A program made the translations under genes and the position numbers. From contig NZ_JBEBMF010000001.1 of NCBI RefSeq assembly GCF_040081925.1, positions 1,364,001 to 1,428,000 on the forward strand: a stretch of 64,000 nt of DNA. The letters run 5' to 3'. Position 1 is the first letter of the stretch; each line of letters opens with the position of its first letter. This DNA comes from Mesorhizobium_K quangtriensis (GTDB taxonomy: Bacteria > Pseudomonadota > Alphaproteobacteria > Rhizobiales > Rhizobiaceae). The notes below the pieces were generated by a model. The model saw only the letters and a list, made by a program, of their open reading frames with translations, did not search any database and had not been told where the DNA came from. Shown piece by piece: positions 60,066 through 64,000 of the stretch.

Positions 60066-61520
60066 ATGCGGCTTCGACTGGGAAAACGCTACGGCGGGCT
60101 CGCGCATGGCTTCGGCTGCGCCTGCCACACGCCCGCGGTGCTCGAGATCAACCGCCGGATCGTCGCTGGCCTTGACCGCCGTTCGGTCCTGAAAGGCATC
60201 GCGGCCAGCTTTGCCGCCGTGTCTCTCGGCCAGAGCGGTGCTTTTGCCCAGACCCCCGGAAAGCCGCTACTCTTCTCCAATGTCCGCATTTTCGACGGTC
60301 GGCAGGGCTCGCTGGTCCAGGGCTCCGGCGTTCTCGTCGTCGACAACAAGATCGAAGCGCTGGTGCCCGCCGCCGAAACCGTCGCCGACGCCGACGTGAT
60401 CGACTGCGGCGGTCGCGTGCTGATGCCGGGCCTGATCGATTCGCACTGGCACACCATGCTGGCCGGCATTCCTGAACTGGTCGCGATGACCGCCGATGTT
60501 CCGTACGTCCATCTTGTCGCTGCCCAACAGGCTGAGGCGACGCTCCTGCGCGGCTTCACGACGGTGCGCGATGTCGGTGGACCGTCCTTCTCGGTCAAGC
60601 GCGCCATCGACGAGGGGCGCTTTCCTGGGCCGCGCATTTTCCCTGCCGGCGCCATGATTTCGCAGACGTCCGGTCACGGCGATTTCCGCTTCCGCTACGA
60701 AGTGCCGCGCGGCTCCGGCAACGATATCACCCACGCGGAGGCGGCGGGCATCTCGGCGATCGCCGATGGCGTCCCCGAAGTCCTGAGGCGGGTTCGCGAA
60801 CAGCTCATGCTGGGCGCCAGTCAGATCAAGATCATGGTCGGGGGCGGCGTGTCCTCGGCCTATGATCCAATCGACACGATGCAGTTCCTCCCGGAGGAAA
60901 TCCGCGCGGCGGTCGACGCGGCTGCGGACTGGGGCACATATGTCTGCGCCCATGTCTACACCTCGGACGGCGTGAACAGAGCGATCGACAACGGCGTGAA
61001 GTGCATCGAGCACGGCCAGCTCGCCGACGAGGATACGGTGCGCAAGATGGCCGACACCGGCACATGGTGGAGCATCCAGCCATTCCTCGCCGACGAGGAT
61101 TCGAATCCGAAGTCGGATCCGGTCCAGCGCCAGCAGCAGGAGGAGATCGCCGTCGGAACAGTGCGCGCCTTCGAACTCGGGCAGAAGCACAAGGTCAAGA
61201 TGGCGTGGGGCACGGACATCCTGTTCAACCCGCGCGGCACGCCCGGCCAGGGCCGGCAGCTCGCCAAGCTTTCGCGGTGGTTCGACAATGCCGAAATCCT
61301 GCGTATGGCGACCGGCCACAGCGGCGATCTTCTGGCGATGTCGGGCGCGCGGAGCCCTTACCGGGGTAAGCTCGGGGTGATAGAACAGGGCGCTTTCGCC
61401 GACCTGCTCGTCGTCGAAGGCAACCCGCTCGAGGACATCGACCTCGTGGCGGATCCGGGCACCAATTTCAGGATCATCGTGAAGGATGGTCGTATCCACA
61501 AGGACACGTTGAGGGGATGA
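60066..61520 (+). CDS. Tat-exported metal-dependent amidohydrolase
   Basis: A 484-residue amidohydrolase-superfamily protein. An unusual N-terminal 37 residues with a CACHTPAVLEINRR motif precede a twin-arginine signal (DRRSVLKGIAASFAAVSL, cleavage near AFAQ). The metal motifs are MPGLIDSHWHTML (HxH), a carboxylatable lysine in QIKIMVGGGV, HVYTSDGVNRAIDNGVKCIEHG and MAWGTD. Related proteins are imidazolonepropionase- or prolidase-like hydrolases of the periplasm, and the substrate is unknown. Its stop overlaps an ATG just before the outer-membrane barrel gene. Confidence 0.87.
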   Translation: MRLRLGKRYGGLAHGFGCACHTPAVLEINRRIVAGLDRRSVLKGIAASFAAVSLGQSGAFAQTPGKPLLFSNVRIFDGRQGSLVQGSGVLVVDNKIEALVPAAETVADADVIDCGGRVLMPGLIDSHWHTMLAGIPELVAMTADVPYVHLVAAQQAEATLLRGFTTVRDVGGPSFSVKRAIDEGRFPGPRIFPAGAMISQTSGHGDFRFRYEVPRGSGNDITHAEAAGISAIADGVPEVLRRVREQLMLGASQIKIMVGGGVSSAYDPIDTMQFLPEEIRAAVDAAADWGTYVCAHVYTSDGVNRAIDNGVKCIEHGQLADEDTVRKMADTGTWWSIQPFLADEDSNPKSDPVQRQQQEEIAVGTVRAFELGQKHKVKMAWGTDILFNPRGTPGQGRQLAKLSRWFDNAEILRMATGHSGDLLAMSGARSPYRGKLGVIEQGAFADLLVVEGNPLEDIDLVADPGTNFRIIVKDGRIHKDTLRG

Positions 61521-61525
61521 CAACG

Positions 61526-62332
61526 ATGGCGCGAGTCGCATTCATGGGCATGCTTTCGGCAAGCGTGCTTTTCGGCGGTGCTGCGCTGGCTGCCGATCCG
61601 GGGGCGGTTATGGAAGAGCCTCCTGTCGCCGCGTCCGATTGGATCGTCCACGTCACGCCCTATCTCTGGGCGTCCGGCATCGAGGGCAACATCTCGCCTT
61701 TCCAGCGGGCCCCGACGGTTGGCGTCGATGTGCCGTTCTCCGAGATATGGGACAATCTGAACTTCGGCGGATTTCTCAACGTCTGGGCGCGCCGCGACCG
61801 TTTCGTCTTCTCCGGCGACCTGATGTATGTGAACCTTTCCGATACGAAAACGATCGGGATACCTGAACTGCCTAACTTCGACCCGGGCGCTCTCGACGCT
61901 TCGCTCGACACCGTGCAGTTCTATGCCGCATTACAGGGCGGTTATCGTGTGATCGATACGCCGCAATTCACATTCGACGCGCTGGCCGGCGGCCGCTTCT
62001 GGTATATCTCAAACGACATCACCCTGAGCTATGCCGGCTTTTCACGCTCTGCCGGAGCGGACTTCACCTGGATCGATCCGTTGATTGGTGGCCGGGCCTT
62101 CTACAATTTCAATGAAAAGTTGTCCGTCCTCGGACAGGCTGACATAGGCGGATTCGGCGTCGGCTCCGAACTGACCTGGTCGGTTCTCGGAACCTTCAAT
62201 TACGTATTCAACGACAAATGGTCGGCCTCGGCGGGCTACAAGTATCTGTCCGTCGACTACGAGGATGATGGCTACGTCTTCGATGTTGATATGTCCGGTC
62301 CGGTGATCGGCCTGACCTATCGCTTCAACTGA
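61526..62332 (+). CDS. Outer membrane beta-barrel protein
   Basis: A protein of about 268 residues with a signal peptide (MARVAFMGMLSASVLFGGAALA). The rest has alternating aromatic and polar strands typical of a barrel (VHVTPYLWASGIEGNIS, YKYLSVDYEDDGYVFDVD) and ends in a terminal phenylalanine-asparagine strand (LTYRFN). The ATG at 61526 has AGGGG nine bases upstream, and an ATG at 61517 overlaps the previous stop. It follows the periplasmic amidohydrolase in the same operon, so it may serve uptake or release of that enzyme's substrate. Confidence 0.82.
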   Translation: MARVAFMGMLSASVLFGGAALAADPGAVMEEPPVAASDWIVHVTPYLWASGIEGNISPFQRAPTVGVDVPFSEIWDNLNFGGFLNVWARRDRFVFSGDLMYVNLSDTKTIGIPELPNFDPGALDASLDTVQFYAALQGGYRVIDTPQFTFDALAGGRFWYISNDITLSYAGFSRSAGADFTWIDPLIGGRAFYNFNEKLSVLGQADIGGFGVGSELTWSVLGTFNYVFNDKWSASAGYKYLSVDYEDDGYVFDVDMSGPVIGLTYRFN

Positions 62333-62402
62333 AACGTCCTGCGGCGGTTGATCCCGGCGGCGAATTGCCCAGATATTGGCAAATCGCTCTCGGGAGGCAA
62401 CC

Positions 62403-62669
62403 ATGTGCCGCAACATCAGGCAGCTTTTCAATTTCGATCCGCCCGCCACGGACGACGAGGTGCGCAACGCAGCACTTCAGTTCGTTCGCAAGGTGAGCGG
62501 CTCGACAAAGCCCTCGCAGCGCAACGAGGACGCCTTCAACCGCGCCGTGGAGGCCATTTCTTCAAATATCCGCGAACTGATCGATTCCATGGAAACGACG
62601 CAACCGCCGAAGAACCGCGAAGAGGAAGCCGCCAAGGCCCGCGCCCGCACGCTGATCCGCTTTGCTTGA
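62403..62669 (+). CDS. DUF2277 family protein
   Basis: An 88-residue protein starting MCRNIRQLFNFDPPATDDEV at the ATG at 62403, behind a GGGAGG site. The family end ARARTLIRFA is intact. DUF2277 is a small conserved family whose function is unknown. The conserved CRNI start with a cysteine at residue 2 is its hallmark. Confidence 0.9.
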   Translation: MCRNIRQLFNFDPPATDDEVRNAALQFVRKVSGSTKPSQRNEDAFNRAVEAISSNIRELIDSMETTQPPKNREEEAAKARARTLIRFA

Positions 62670-62715
62670 GGCGTCGGATTGGCTTTATTGCTTCGATGAC
62701 CCTAGATTGTAGTCC

Positions 62716-63636
62716 ATGAGTTTCTTTCCCGGCACCGATCCCGAGGTCGGCGACAGGTTTGCCTGCGACGCGCTCGAACTGATGGTCATCCCGAACGCCA
62801 AGGACATCGGCGGATTCGAGGTTCGCCGGGCTCTGCCAACGGCCAAGCGCCGCCTCGTCGGCCCGTTCATCTTCTTCGACCGCATGGGGCCGGCGCTTTT
62901 GAGGGTAGGGCGGGCGCTCGACGTGCGCCCGCATCCGCATATCGGGCTTTCCACCGTCACCTATCTGTTCGACGGCCGCATCAGGCACCGGGATTCGCTC
63001 GGAACCGAGATGGTGATCGAGCCGGGCGACGTTAACCTCATGACGGCCGGTCGCGGCATCGTCCATTCCGAGCGCACGCCGGAGGAGATGCGCGGCGCGC
63101 CGATGTCGGTGTCCGGCCTGCAGACCTGGCTGGCGCTGCCGGATGGCGGCGAGGAGGTTGCGCCGCTCTTCGAAAACACCGCGCGCAGCACGCTGCCGGT
63201 TTTCGACGATGCAGGCGTGTCGGGCCGCGTCGTCATCGGCGGCTTCGAGGGCCTGAAATCGCCGGTCCGCACCGCTTCTGACACGCTCTATGCCGACATC
63301 AGGCTCAAGCCCGGCGCCAGCGTGCGCATTCCCGCTGACGCAGAGGAACGCGCCATCTACACGCTCGACGGCACGGTGACGATCGCCGGCGACAGTTTTC
63401 CCGACAACCGCCTGCTGGTCTTCAAGCCCGGCGACGAAATCGTGGTTTCTTCTGAAGCCGGTGCGCATTTCATTCTTTTCGGGGGAGCATCTCTCGGCTC
63501 GAAGCGTTATATATGGTGGAATTTCGTTTCGTCGTCGAAGGACAGGATCGAGCAGGCCAAGGAAGAGTGGAAGACCGGCCGCTTCGATATCGTCCCCGGC
63601 GATGACAAGGAATTCATCCCGCTGCCCGAGGGGTAG
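62716..63636 (+). CDS. Pirin family protein
   Basis: A 306-residue bicupin. The N-terminal cupin has the metal-site pattern VRPHPHIGLSTVTYLFDG and GTEMVIEPGDVNLMTAGRGIVHSE with the usual histidines and glutamate. The C-terminal cupin is less conserved (VRIPADAEERAIYTLDG). Pirins include quercetinases and regulatory proteins, and the substrate is unclear. The ATG at 62716 begins MSFFPGTDPEV. Confidence 0.9.
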   Translation: MSFFPGTDPEVGDRFACDALELMVIPNAKDIGGFEVRRALPTAKRRLVGPFIFFDRMGPALLRVGRALDVRPHPHIGLSTVTYLFDGRIRHRDSLGTEMVIEPGDVNLMTAGRGIVHSERTPEEMRGAPMSVSGLQTWLALPDGGEEVAPLFENTARSTLPVFDDAGVSGRVVIGGFEGLKSPVRTASDTLYADIRLKPGASVRIPADAEERAIYTLDGTVTIAGDSFPDNRLLVFKPGDEIVVSSEAGAHFILFGGASLGSKRYIWWNFVSSSKDRIEQAKEEWKTGRFDIVPGDDKEFIPLPEG

Positions 63637-63717
63637 CGGGTTCGGCGTTTACATTCCATCAAGCCGCCACTATTGCGGAAGATTGCTGCAATCTCTGCCC
63701 GGAAGGTGTCCGAAAGA

Positions 63718-64000
63718 GTGAATTCCAGACCGCAAACGCCGCTTCTCGACAAGGTTCGTGTGCCGGCCGACCTGCGCGCGCTGCCCGAGACCGACCTGCC
63801 GCAGGTGGCGGCCGAGTTGCGCGCCGAACTGATCGACGCAGTCTCAGTGACGGGCGGCCATCTCGGGGCGGGTCTTGGCGTGGTCGACCTGACCGTGGCG
63901 CTGCATTACGTCTTCGACACGCCTTCCGACCGACTGATCTGGGATGTCGGCCACCAGGCCTATCCCCACAAGATTCTAACCGGCCGCCGCGACCGCATCC
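63718..64000 (+). CDS. dxs: 1-deoxy-D-xylulose-5-phosphate synthase (5' part)
   Basis: The frame runs from a GTG at 63718 to the right edge, giving 94 residues. It begins NSRPQTPLLDKV, then TGGHLGAGLGVVDLTVALHY, and reaches the thiamine diphosphate region IWDVGHQAYPHKILTGRRDR. These identify Dxs, which joins pyruvate and glyceraldehyde 3-phosphate at the start of the MEP pathway. A GTG 12 bases upstream is an alternative start. The remaining about 540 residues lie beyond the window. Confidence 0.94.
   Translation, partial: MNSRPQTPLLDKVRVPADLRALPETDLPQVAAELRAELIDAVSVTGGHLGAGLGVVDLTVALHYVFDTPSDRLIWDVGHQAYPHKILTGRRDRI

Noticed and set aside
1..64000. CRISPR arrays, phage genes, insertion sequences, toxin-antitoxin pairs or secondary-metabolite clusters
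   Set aside because: No regularly spaced repeats, transposase, integrase or corresponding protein signatures were seen on either strand.

Overview
The window is a gene-dense, GC-rich alphaproteobacterial chromosome segment. The most likely source is a member of the Rhizobiales close to Mesorhizobium, Aminobacter or the Phyllobacteriaceae. The pointers are a SbmA/BacA transporter with rhizobial features, an F0 ATP synthase operon of the atpI-atpB-atpE-atpF'-atpF type with no F1 genes beside it, a DUF6101-like protein, a RibB with a degenerate second domain, split glyQ/glyS, and frequent TTG and GTG starts. The organism is inferred from family resemblance and was not tested by search. I found no rRNA, tRNA, CRISPR array or transposase.

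Layout. 1-1412: an MFS drug-type exporter, cut by the left edge, diverges from a MerR regulator across a MerR-style promoter. 1466-7577: a probable methylthioribose (MTR) uptake and salvage locus, with an ABC importer (binding protein, permease, ATPase) diverging from mtnK-mtnA across a perfect 29-base palindrome. 7628-14051: an ArsC/YffB-like reductase, a BacA/SbmA-like transporter, a polysaccharide deacetylase, a YfgM-like protein with der, and a SleB-type cell-wall hydrolase. 14281-17010: the F0 ATP synthase operon with hairpins on both sides of atpE and a terminator after atpF. 17046-24569: rnhB, a radical SAM protein, a small glycosyltransferase, moaB, ispE, an S49 peptidase, a TrmN6-like methyltransferase, a DUF2007 protein and a long-chain polyprenyl diphosphate synthase. 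24740-30948: a TPR-LysM exported protein, glyQ and glyS, with a decayed DUF4262 gene between the two synthetase genes.

30964-41788: a repetitive exported protein, a tsaC/sua5 gene, a D-lactate/2-hydroxyglutarate-type FAD dehydrogenase, a DUF6101-like protein, ubiA, purD, a secreted GH25 enzyme, a small Cys protein, and an acyl-CoA dehydrogenase plus crotonase pair behind a MerR/LiuR-like operator. 41770-49298: a 7.5-kb accessory segment bounded by a 23-base exact direct repeat that starts in the last codons of the crotonase gene. It holds a MgtC/DUF4010 membrane protein, a metal P-type ATPase, a long AMP-phosphorylase-type enzyme and a beta-CASP metallo-beta-lactamase nuclease, the last two diverging across a perfect 21-base palindrome. 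49373-64000: core genes resume, with pdxH, a DnaJ-class chaperone, fabI, a histidine phosphatase, aroC, ribB, ddl, a histone-deacetylase-like hydrolase, xseB, a Tat-exported amidohydrolase coupled to an outer-membrane barrel, DUF2277, pirin, and the start of dxs at the right edge.

The most interesting parts are the direct-repeat-bounded island with its RNase/NMP-phosphorylase pair, the MTR locus with its symmetrical divergent promoter, and a compound tandem/inverted repeat between aroC and ribB.
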